Source: CAZTVF01 sp964616985
GTDB taxonomy: Bacteria > Planctomycetota > Phycisphaerae > SM23-33
Direction of reading: 5' to 3'
Assembly (NCBI GenBank): GCA_964616985.1
Contig: CAZTVF010000148.1
Span: 1 to 11,243, forward strand
Length of the DNA stretch: 11,243 nt
Shown one piece after another: positions 1-6,842 of the stretch. A program made the position numbers and the translations under genes. Below the pieces are notes generated by a model. The model did not search any database. It had not been told where the DNA came from and saw nothing but the letters and a program-made list of their open reading frames with translations. Numbering within the stretch: position 1 is the stretch's first letter; each line of letters opens with the position of its first letter.

Positions 1-30
1 TCACTTGTTATTTATGCATCTCAGATTTGA

Positions 31-130
31 ATCTGCGATTTCGGATTGCGGATTGAAGAGCATAGCAAGAGCCAGCGTTTGGCGACGCTCCGCTCTTCAA
101 TCCGCAATCCGCAATCCGAAATCCGCAATT
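31..130. repeat. 7-bp-periodic inverted repeat upstream of argH
   Basis: The right arm (about 93-130) is a run of ATCCGCA-type heptamers preceded by GCTCTTCA. The left arm (about 36-61) is its reverse complement with one heptamer fewer. The arms enclose a loop of about 31 bases, so the transcript could fold into a long hairpin ending about 60 bases before the argH start. A second heptamer pair of the same type lies at 3568-3710. No coding potential is credible here. The function is unknown; it looks like a dispersed non-coding element. Confidence 0.7.
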
Positions 131-188
131 CCCAGGTCGGTTGACTCTCCGCCCTGCACCGTCTACCATCGTGCCCATGGAGAAACCC

Positions 189-1580
<1,392 letters not shown>

Positions 1581-1611
1581 TGCAGTGGCGCCAGCTGATG
1601 CTGTTTCCTAG

Positions 1612-1775
1612 GGTCCCGTAGGGACCGCTGAAGTTAGCCCCGCACTTCAGTGCGGGGTAATGCGGGGTCTTGCGCCTCTGAGTCCCGTAGGGACGATTGA
1701 AATGTTTCAGCGTTCTCTTCTCAGCGTGAAAGGCTGGCATCCTGTAGCCCAGGGCGAGCGCAGCGACGCCCTGGG
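1612..1775. repeat. Cluster of perfect palindromes downstream of argH
   Basis: The gene-free stretch 1581-2044 holds at least four perfect short stem-loops. They are GGTCCC/GGGACC around GTA at 1612-1626, an 8-bp stem CCCCGCAC/GTGCGGGG around TTCA at 1638-1657, GTCCC/GGGAC around GTA at 1682-1694, and a 9-bp stem CCCAGGGCG/CGCCCTGGG at 1748-1775. The GTCCCGTAGGGAC unit occurs twice. The open frames crossing this stretch are made of these palindromes and I do not believe them. The first two hairpins could end argH transcription, but no T-run follows, so this is only a possibility. Confidence 0.65.
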
Positions 1776-1899
1776 TTGCCGACGCACACGGGGCAAGCCC
1801 TGAAGGGGCGCAATACCACCGCCACGACACACGAACCGTTCTGATTTCCGTGACGATCTTCAACCCTCCGGGGACGACGGAAACGGGAGCTTGTGTAAA

Positions 1900-1931
1900 C
1901 ATGCTTTTGACCCTTCGGGTCTAAAAGCATG
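1900..1931. repeat. CATGCTTTT hairpin repeat, copy A
   Basis: CATGCTTTT pairs with AAAAGCATG (9 bp). After one bulged T, GACCC pairs with GGGTC around a TTC loop. The flanks are AAA on the left and GCACCC on the right, shared with copies at 5495-5526 and 5565-5596 and, inverted, at 5344-5375. A degenerate half copy (CCTAAACGCATGGCACCC) follows at about 1941-1958. Confidence 0.8.
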
Positions 1932-2044
1932 GCACCCGGGCCTAAACGCATGGCACCCGGAACGCACCGGCAACACCACGCCACCACCGACCTATTCCCC
2001 GTCTTTCCATGCCGCGATCCGGGTCTTCGGCGTATAACAAGGGC

Positions 2045-2746
2045 ATGATTCACCATCGCTGGGACATCACGCCGCGGGAGGCGGTCGCGCTGCAGCGGGA
2101 ACTGGCGGCTCACGTGGTGCAGGCGCCGCTGGCGGCGGCTGTGCACACCATCGCGGGCACGGACTGTGCATTCATCGACGGCGGCAAGAGCATCATCGCC
2201 GCCGCGGTGCTGTGCGACGCGCGGACGCTCGACGTCATCGCCACGGCCGAGACACTCCTGCCGTGCACCTTCCCGTACGTGCCGGGGCTGCTGAGTTTCC
2301 GTGAGGCTCCGGCCATCATCGAGGTGGTGGGCAAGTTGCCCGTGCGGCCGGACGTGCTGATGATCGACGGGCAGGGCCTGGCGCACCCGCGCGGGATGGG
2401 CATCGCGACGCACGTGGGGCTCTGGCTCGATTGCCCCACGATCGGCGTGGCCAAGAGCCGCCTGTGCGGCGAGCATCGGGACCCGGGCCCCAGTCGCGGC
2501 TGCAGCGTGCGGCTGATGTTCGACGGCCGCCCGATCGGGCGCGTGCTGCGGACGCAGCGGCGTGTGCGGACGCTGTACATCTCCGTCGGGCATCGCATCA
2601 CGCTGGAGGAATCCATCCTCCTCACCCTCGCCTGCGCCCGCCGCTACCGCCTCCCCGAGCCGACTCGCCTGGCCCACATTCACGTCACCGCCATGAAGGC
2701 CGCCAACCCTCCCTTCGGGGAGAGGTCGGGCCGCAGGCCCGGGTGA
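2045..2746 (+). CDS. nfi: Endonuclease V
   Basis: Endonuclease V nicks DNA (and often RNA) one base 3' of deoxyinosine, starting repair of deaminated adenine. Family motifs appear in order: AGTDCAF with the metal-binding Asp40 (equivalent to E. coli Asp35), the strand-separating wedge PYVPGLLSFRE at 77-87 with Glu87, IDGQGLAHPR with Asp108, IGVAKSRL with Lys137, and SVGHRI near 180-185. At 233 residues it is close to the usual 220-230. I prefer the ATG at 2045 because the protein then starts like the family; the in-frame ATG at 2009 adds 12 unconserved residues. The natural end lies soon after RLPEPTR (202-208). The last residues, FGERSGRRPG, and the stop codon come from a dispersed repeat that starts at about 2718. 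Confidence 0.95.
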   Translation: MIHHRWDITPREAVALQRELAAHVVQAPLAAAVHTIAGTDCAFIDGGKSIIAAAVLCDARTLDVIATAETLLPCTFPYVPGLLSFREAPAIIEVVGKLPVRPDVLMIDGQGLAHPRGMGIATHVGLWLDCPTIGVAKSRLCGEHRDPGPSRGCSVRLMFDGRPIGRVLRTQRRVRTLYISVGHRITLEESILLTLACARRYRLPEPTRLAHIHVTAMKAANPPFGERSGRRPG

Positions 2747-2845
2747 GGGTGCTGCTGGATGGAGCCATGACGCAAGGCGATGCCGAGACGCCGGAACAAT
2801 CGCCAGTGTGAAAGACCGACCCACGCAGTGGGCCGGCTTTAGAAA
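2718..2845. repeat. GC-rich composite dispersed repeat, copy 1
   Basis: This element starts GGGAGAGGTCGGG, contains the hairpin CGGGCC-GCA-GGCCCG, and continues with GGTGAGGGTGCTGCTGG. It ends in a second hairpin at 2811-2840. Nearly the same sequence over about 128 bases is at 9292-9421, and a shorter copy is at 10310-10384, all in the same orientation. The first 29 bases are read as the C-terminus of endonuclease V. No protein-coding sense is apparent. Confidence 0.8.
2811..2840 (+). terminator. Terminator-like hairpin at end of repeat copy 1
   Basis: The stem pairs AAAG, CCG and CCCAC with GTGGG, CGG and CTTT around a GCA loop, with two A/C mismatches. The A-rich start and T-rich end give it the look of a bidirectional intrinsic terminator, 65 bases after the nfi stop. 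The T-run is only three long, so termination strength is uncertain. Confidence 0.4.
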
Positions 2846-2873
2846 GCACGTCCCGCGCCTTCCTGGGGTTGCA

Positions 2874-2925
2874 CCTGGTCCCTGGAACCTGCCCCCTGGA
2901 ACCTAGTCCCTCGAACCTGGTCCCT
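2874..2925. repeat. 14-bp tandem repeat, 3.7 copies
   Basis: The units are CCTGGTCCCTGGAA (2874-2887), CCTGCCCCCTGGAA (2888-2901), CCTAGTCCCTCGAA (2902-2915) and a partial CCTGGTCCCT (2916-2925). The copies differ by one to three bases. The array lies between nfi and the membrane protein gene and has no evident coding role. Confidence 0.85.
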
Positions 2926-2951
2926 CTGTCCCCGCCCCTTCCGGTTCTCCA

Positions 2952-2981
2952 TTGCCTTTGGCCCGCGATCTCTGGTTAAAT
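2952..2981 (+). promoter_or_regulatory. Possible sigma-70 promoter for the membrane protein gene
   Basis: TTGCCT (2952-2957) and TTAAAT (2976-2981) are separated by 18 bases. The -10 box ends only 7 bases before the ATG at 2989, and no Shine-Dalgarno sequence is visible. If this promoter is real, the mRNA would be leaderless or nearly so. Confidence 0.35.
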
Positions 2982-2988
2982 AGCACCC

Positions 2989-3567
2989 ATGCTGGGAAGA
3001 CTACGAAAAACCTCTCGCCTGGATGTGGGTCTGGCGTTGCCGTTGACGGGCGTGGCGTACCTGGTGTGGAGCCTGGTGGCGGGCACGGCCCGCGACATGG
3101 TCCGCGAGATGGTCGCGGCTACCTCCACCGTCGAGGCGCTGCAGAGCCTGCCGAAGTTCACCAAGGCCACCAACATCTTCTTCGTCGAGATGGGCTTCAT
3201 CATCGACCTGGTTGGGCTGGCCCTGATGGTCGTTTCGCTGCTGCTGGTGGTGTACGCGGCCCGGCAGAAGATCAGCATCTCCTGGGCCTGGATGTGCGCG
3301 GTGATCCAGGCGTCGGTGGCCGCCCTGGGCGGCGTGATGGTCGGCTGGGCCATGCACCTCCCGTATAAGCGACTGGCCACGCCCGGCGCCGAAGGCCCCC
3401 AGCCCTCCGACCTGGCCAAGCTCAGCGAGATCTCCCTGCCGGTGGTGCTGACGCTGGCCATCCTGTTCTGGGTGACCTCGCTGGTGTGGCTGCTCATCGA
3501 GCGGGCCCGCTTCAAGGCCCGCGGCCCCACGCTCCGCGACGGCATGAAGAGCAATGTCTATCGCTAA
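2989..3567 (+). CDS. Four-helix inner-membrane protein of unknown function
   Basis: I do not recognise this 192-residue protein. Hydrophobic segments at about 13-31, 68-90, 97-121 and 149-170 predict four membrane helices. The N-terminus begins with the basic stretch GRLRKTSR and the C-terminus is basic (ERARFKARGP), which favours both ends in the cytoplasm. A soluble loop of about 35 residues lies between helices 1 and 2, and a polar proline-containing loop (PGAEGPQPSD) lies between helices 3 and 4. No catalytic motif is visible. Codon use is strongly GC at third positions, like argH and trpB2, so it looks like a genuine native gene. The ATG at 2989 is the first in frame and lacks a ribosome binding site. 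The gene stands alone. Confidence 0.82.
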   Translation: MLGRLRKTSRLDVGLALPLTGVAYLVWSLVAGTARDMVREMVAATSTVEALQSLPKFTKATNIFFVEMGFIIDLVGLALMVVSLLLVVYAARQKISISWAWMCAVIQASVAALGGVMVGWAMHLPYKRLATPGAEGPQPSDLAKLSEISLPVVLTLAILFWVTSLVWLLIERARFKARGPTLRDGMKSNVYR

Positions 3568-3710
3568 GCATTGCGGATTGCGGACCTGCCTGCCGGCAGG
3601 CAGGTTGAGGAGCTTCGCTTCGGCGGGCTAGCTGCCACCGCCATAATCTCTTTCGCCAAGCTTGCGACGCAAAGCTCCACAATCGTCAATCCGAAATCCC
3701 CAATTGTCCC
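3568..3710. repeat. Second 7-bp-periodic inverted repeat with a nested palindrome
   Basis: ATTGCGGATTGCGGA (about 3570-3584) faces CAATCCGAAATCCCCAATT (about 3687-3705) across about 100 bases, the same heptamer type seen at 31-130. Directly after the left arm is the perfect 20-bp palindrome CCTGCCTGCCGGCAGGCAGG at 3585-3604. The rest holds no gene. Confidence 0.6.
3585..3604. repeat. Perfect 20-bp palindrome
   Basis: CCTGCCTGCCGGCAGGCAGG is self-complementary over its whole length. The 16-bp core TGCCTGCCGGCAGGCA recurs at 5185-5200. A related inverted repeat, GGCAGGC/GCCTGCC around TC, is at 10678-10693. All three are intergenic. Confidence 0.85.
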
Positions 3711-3732
3711 CCTTTGGCTTTGATGCTAAAAT
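3704..3732 (+). promoter_or_regulatory. Probable promoter of trpB2
   Basis: TTGTCC (3704-3709) and an extended -10, TGCTAAAAT (3724-3732, core TAAAAT at 3727-3732), are separated by 17 bases. Transcription would start near 3739, giving a leader of about 45 bases that contains the TAAGGA ribosome binding site at 3772-3777. The -35 overlaps the edge of the heptamer repeat. Confidence 0.5.
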
Positions 3733-3784
3733 GTGCCCCTTCGACCCTGTCGAAACCAGGCAGCCAAACAATAAGGATTGATTC

Positions 3785-5158
3785 ATGGAGCAGATCAAGA
3801 TCGACCTGACGGAGAACGAGATCCCTCGCCAGTGGTACAACCTGGCCGCGGACTTCAAGAAGCCGATGCTGCCCCCCCTGGGCCCTGACGGCCAGCCCGT
3901 CAAGCCCGAGATGCTGGCGCCGGTGTTCCCGATGAACCTCATCGAGCAGGAAGTCTCCACCGAGCGGTGGATCGACATCCCCGACGAGATCCTGCAGATC
4001 CTTGCGATGTGGCGGCCCGCGCCGCTGTACCGCGCCCGCCGACTGGAGCAGGCCCTCGGCACGCCCGCCAAGATCTACTACAAGATGGAAGGCGTCTCGC
4101 CCGCCGGCAGCCACAAGCCCAACACGGCCGTGCCGCAGGCGTGGTACAACAAGCAGTTCGGCATTAAGCACCTGACGACCGAGACGGGCGCCGGGCAGTG
4201 GGGCTGCGCACTTGCGTTCGCCTGCTCGCTGATCGGCCTGGACTGCAAGGTGTTCATGGTCCGCATCAGCTTCGACCAGAAGCCCTTCCGCCGGCTGATG
4301 ATGGAGACCTGGGGCGCCAATTGCGTCCCCAGCCCGTCGAATGAAACGCAGGCAGGGCGCGACATCCTGGCCCGGATGCCCGACACGCCGGGCTCGCTGG
4401 GCATCGCCATCAGCGAGGCCATCGAGGCGGCCGTCTCCGACCGCACCGGCAGCACGCGCTACAGCCTGGGCAGCGTGCTCAATCACGTGCTGCTGCACCA
4501 GACCATCATCGGCCTGGAGGCCAAGAAGCAGCTTCGCAAGATCGGCATCAAGAACCCCGACGTCGTCATCGGCTGCGCCGGCGGCGGGTCCAACTTTGCC
4601 GGCATCGCGTTCCCGTTCGTGGCCGAGAAGATCGACGGCGCGAAGATCGACATCATCCCCGTCGAGCCCGAGAGCTGCCCGACGATGACCCGCGGCCCCT
4701 TCGTGTACGACCACGGCGACACGGCCCGCATGACGCCGCTGATGCCCATGCACAGCCTGGGCCACGCGTTCGTGCCCCAGCCCATCCACGCCGGCGGGCT
4801 GCGTTATCACGGCATGGCCCCGCTGGTCAGCCACGCCATCAACGAGGGGCTGGTGACGCCCCGCGCGTACCACCAGCTCAAGTGCTACGAGTCGGCCGTG
4901 CTGTGGGCCCGCACCGAGGGCTTCATCCCCGCGCCGGAGACGTCGCACGCCATCGCCTGCGCCATCGACGAGGCCAACAAGGCGAAGCTCGAGGGCAAGG
5001 AGAAGACGATCCTGTTCTGCTGGTCCGGCCACGGGCTGATGGACTTGGTGGGCTATGACAAGTACTTCCGCGGCCAGCTGAAGGATTTCTCTCTGCCCGC
5101 CGAGGAACTGAGCAAGAGCCTCGAGGCGATCAAGTCCTTCCCGCGGGCGGGGGCTTAG
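3785..5158 (+). CDS. trpB: Tryptophan synthase beta chain, TrpB2 type
   Basis: This is a PLP-dependent enzyme of the TrpB2 branch, which condenses indole with L-serine to give tryptophan. The PLP lysine is Lys111 in GSHKPNTA. The catalytic-loop glutamate is Glu133 in TETGAGQWG, the phosphate-binding loop is GCAGGGSN (263-270), and Ser414 in CWSGHG is placed to contact the PLP ring nitrogen. The TrpB2-type block SLGHAFVPQPIHAGGLRYHG lies at about 324-343. At 457 residues it is longer than TrpB1 (about 400), as expected for type 2. TAAGGA at 3772-3777 sits 7 bases before the ATG. No trpA or other trp gene is adjacent. Type-2 enzymes are often thought to salvage free indole rather than work with TrpA; that role is inferred here from family and context. 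Confidence 0.94.
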   Translation: MEQIKIDLTENEIPRQWYNLAADFKKPMLPPLGPDGQPVKPEMLAPVFPMNLIEQEVSTERWIDIPDEILQILAMWRPAPLYRARRLEQALGTPAKIYYKMEGVSPAGSHKPNTAVPQAWYNKQFGIKHLTTETGAGQWGCALAFACSLIGLDCKVFMVRISFDQKPFRRLMMETWGANCVPSPSNETQAGRDILARMPDTPGSLGIAISEAIEAAVSDRTGSTRYSLGSVLNHVLLHQTIIGLEAKKQLRKIGIKNPDVVIGCAGGGSNFAGIAFPFVAEKIDGAKIDIIPVEPESCPTMTRGPFVYDHGDTARMTPLMPMHSLGHAFVPQPIHAGGLRYHGMAPLVSHAINEGLVTPRAYHQLKCYESAVLWARTEGFIPAPETSHAIACAIDEANKAKLEGKEKTILFCWSGHGLMDLVGYDKYFRGQLKDFSLPAEELSKSLEAIKSFPRAGA

Positions 5159-5184
5159 TCGGCGTTCGTTTCACCGCAGAGGCC

Positions 5185-5277
5185 TGCCTGCCGGCAGGCA
5201 AGCCGCGGAGAACGCAGAGAGAAGAAGAGAAGAAGCAGCGAAGGCTTCACCACAAAGAGCACAAAGAACACGAAGAG
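5185..5277. repeat. 16-bp palindrome and purine-rich 9-mer array
   Basis: The stretch opens with the palindrome TGCCTGCCGGCAGGCA (5185-5200), flanked by CGCAGAG-type units. GA-rich sequence follows, then three 9-mers: CACAAAGAG (5251-5259), CACAAAGAA (5260-5268) and CACGAAGAG (5269-5277). It begins 27 bases after the trpB2 stop. The palindrome could act as a transcript end, but it has no T-run. Confidence 0.65.
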
Positions 5278-5343
5278 AAGAGGCCATACATAGAAGAAGC
5301 TGGCCGACGCACCGCTCCGGGTGCCATGTGGTGCCATGGGTGC

Positions 5344-5375
5344 CATGCTTTTAGGCCCGTAGGGCCAAAAGCATG
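5344..5375. repeat. CATGCTTTT hairpin repeat, copy B (inverted)
   Basis: This is the same 32-base hairpin as copy A in reverse orientation. The CATGCTTTT/AAAAGCATG stem carries an inner stem of GGCCC/GGGCC around GTA. On its left (5320-5343) are further GGTGCCATG units, that is, repeats of the CATGGCACC flank. Confidence 0.8.
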
Positions 5376-5404
5376 TTTGCAGACGTTGGCTTCTTTGTCA
5401 GACC

Positions 5405-5433
5405 AAGCGGCGGTCCATCCCGGGCCGCCGCTT
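5405..5433. repeat. 9-bp inverted repeat
   Basis: AAGCGGCGG (5405-5413) pairs perfectly with CCGCCGCTT (5425-5433) across an 11-base loop. It lies in the gene-free stretch between trpB2 and the accessory patch. A terminator role is possible, but no T-run follows. Confidence 0.5.
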
Positions 5434-5494
5434 CATTGGTAGATCAGAACGGATCCATGCTTCCTGGGCCGGCAGGCCCGCCCCTTTCGGTAAA

Positions 5495-5526
5495 CATGCT
5501 TTTGACCCTTCGGGTCTAAAAGCATG
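5495..5526. repeat. CATGCTTTT hairpin repeat, copy C
   Basis: The 32-base hairpin is identical to copy A (inner stem GACCC/GGGTC, TTC loop), preceded by GTAAA and followed by GCACCCC. Confidence 0.85.
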
Positions 5527-5564
5527 GCACCCCGGGAGGCAGGCCAAGACCGCTTTTCGTCAAA

Positions 5565-5596
5565 CATGCTTTTGGCCCTGCGGGCCTAAAAGCATG
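5565..5596. repeat. CATGCTTTT hairpin repeat, copy D
   Basis: The outer stem is the same as copy A. The inner stem is GGCCC/GGGCC around TGC, so the A-T pair of copies A and C is replaced by G-C with pairing kept. It lies 38 bases after copy C in the same orientation. Confidence 0.85.
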
Positions 5597-5661
5597 GCAC
5601 CCGGCATATCGATCTCTTCCGTCCTTGACCCCCGATCCGTGGTCCCTGCCCCCTGCCCGAG

Positions 5662-5859
5662 ATGGAGTGCCAGCTGTTCGAGCACCACGACTACATCATG
5701 CTGCTGTTCACGGACGGTCAGGATTTCCAGCAGGCGTGCGAGCTGCTTGCGATCCAGAAGGTGCAGATCGCCTACCCCGGCGGCATGCGGAAGATCGGCC
5801 TCGGGCGGTGCGTCGACGGCGCCAAGGCGATTGCTAAGCTCACGGGGGCGCGAGCATGA
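5662..5859 (+). CDS. Small ORF, possibly a phage-protein fragment
   Basis: This 65-residue frame contains well-formed protein sequence: an acidic N-terminal half, then VQIAYPGGMRKIGLGRCVDGAKAIAKL in two conserved-looking blocks. The pattern of a short alpha/beta unit ending in a glycine-rich GLGR-VDGAK segment reminds me of C-terminal parts of phage ParB-like proteins, but I cannot confirm this. No ribosome binding site precedes the ATG. The bases just upstream (GGTCCCTGCCCCCTG) resemble the 14-bp tandem units at 2874, so the 5' end may have been replaced by repeat sequence. It is most likely a remnant; a real short gene is the alternative. Confidence 0.4.
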   Translation: MECQLFEHHDYIMLLFTDGQDFQQACELLAIQKVQIAYPGGMRKIGLGRCVDGAKAIAKLTGARA

Positions 5860-5897
5860 CTTGTCATAGCACCAGTGGCCCCATAGACGCAGGGGCC

Positions 5898-6137
5898 TCA
5901 ATCGCTGGAATTGGCAACCAAGACGCTGGCGCCTCCGCTTGTTGTTTCCCAGGCGCCGGTGACAACAGTGCCGGGAAGGAATTGCCAAGTCTCATCCTGC
6001 GCATCGTAGTCCTTCGTCGGAAGCAGGCGGTATGTGTCGCCGCCAAGTGGGACGCCGCGGGTCGGTCGCATGACGGGAGTGCCCTCGTCAAGCAGCCGCA
6101 CGTAAATCAGAGTGGTTGTCTGTTCTGCTTCGCTCAT
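5898..6137 (-). CDS. Small conserved-looking protein, function unknown
   Basis: A 79-residue protein on the minus strand. The order of blocks (TLIYVRLLDEGT, MRPTRGVPLGGDTYRLLP, WQFLPGTVV, then a beta-like GGASVLVA) matches a small beta-rich protein type I have seen in environmental and planctomycete genomes, with an 'RP..GDTYR.......W.F.PG..V' pattern. No function is known to me. The ATG at 6137 has GAGG on the minus strand (6144-6147) 6 bases upstream; an in-frame upstream ATG at 6188 lacks a site. It has no membrane segment or signal peptide. It is divergent from the glycosyltransferase remnant that starts at 6203. Confidence 0.6.
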   Translation of the reverse strand: MSEAEQTTTLIYVRLLDEGTPVMRPTRGVPLGGDTYRLLPTKDYDAQDETWQFLPGTVVTGAWETTSGGASVLVANSSD

Positions 6138-6202
6138 CCCGAACCTCAGATCCCACACAATCCTAGTGGCCGGCGCTCGGAGCTGCAACTGGTAGATATC
6201 GC

Positions 6203-6568
6203 ATGAAAATCATCGTCCCCACCAAGAACCGTGCCAACATTATCGGCGACAAGGCCCTGCGTCTGTTCCCCGACGCGACGCTCTGCGTCGGCGCCTCCGA
6301 GGTGGATGCCTACGCTCCGCTGTCGGACAACCTGCTCGTTCACCCTGACGACGTGATGGGCATCGGGCCGCGTCAGTGGGGGCTGGACCACGTGGACGAT
6401 CCGTGCGTCGTGATGGTCGATGACGACGTGACGCACGTCTACAACCAGGTCGGCTTCCACAAGCGCCGCATCCAGGACGCCGACACGGCCCGCTGCAGTC
6501 GGCCGCCAGGATTGCCATGCGCTCGACCATGTAGGAACGAGTTTTTCGGCGGTGCAGCCAATCCATGA
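6203..6568 (+). pseudogene. Truncated TAGT-like glycosyltransferase
   Basis: The first about 95 residues look like the N-terminal half of a GT-A glycosyltransferase of the kind found in phages (TAGT, TET/JBP-associated glycosyltransferase). There is IIVPTKNRA at 3-11, an acidic strand, the RQW motif at 57-59, and the metal and nucleotide-sugar binding DDD at 73-75 in CVVMVDDDVTHVYNQVG. In phages this family is associated with glycosylating hydroxymethylated pyrimidines in DNA. After residue about 96 the sequence turns into low-quality residues (RCSRPPGLPCARPC...) and stops at 121. The C-terminal half, expected to be 100 or more residues, is absent. I read this as a broken gene; the family assignment is from motif memory and moderately sure. 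Confidence 0.55.
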
Positions 6569-6616
6569 ATGTATGATGATTCCAGTCTATTACCGCCCCT
6601 GCGAAAGGCAAGCAAA

Positions 6617-6835
6617 ATGAGCGACGTGAAGATCGGCCGGTATCGGCACTACAAGGGCAACGAGTACCTCGTGCTGGGCGTGGCCCGCCACAGCGAGACG
6701 ATGGAAGATGTGGTCGTGTACCGCAAGCAGTACGGCGACTTCGGCCTGTGGGTCCGCCCCAAGTCGATGTTCATCGAGGACGTCACCATCGAAGGCGAAC
6801 TCCAGCCCCGCTTCAAGTACCTCGGCCCCCAGTGA
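6617..6835 (+). CDS. DUF1653 domain protein
   Basis: This 72-residue protein consists of one DUF1653 domain. The blocks GRYRHYKGNEYLVLGVARHSET (7-28), VVVYRKQYGDFGLWVRP (32-48) and MFIEDV (51-56), ending in PRFKYLG, are typical of the family. The domain is a small beta-rich fold of unknown function, common as a stand-alone cytosolic protein. The ATG at 6617 is supported by AAAGG at 6604-6608, 8 bases upstream, and by the family's usual start; a longer frame from 6569 adds unrelated residues. It ends 7 bases before the end of the convergent doc gene. Confidence 0.88.
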   Translation: MSDVKIGRYRHYKGNEYLVLGVARHSETMEDVVVYRKQYGDFGLWVRPKSMFIEDVTIEGELQPRFKYLGPQ

Positions 6836-6842
6836 GCGGCGA

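Noticed and set aside
3686..5032. Long minus-strand open frame opposite trpB2
   Set aside because: Antisense to a well-motifed TrpB2; composition is typical of a shadow frame.
5159..5661. tRNA or other known RNA gene in the gap after trpB2
   Set aside because: I found no cloverleaf or T-loop sequence; the stems seen are explained by the repeat families.
5856..6206. Plus-strand frame whose ATG overlaps the 5859 stop as ATGA
   Set aside because: The overlap looks like coupling, but the residues are low quality and the opposite strand holds a better-formed 79-residue protein with a ribosome binding site.
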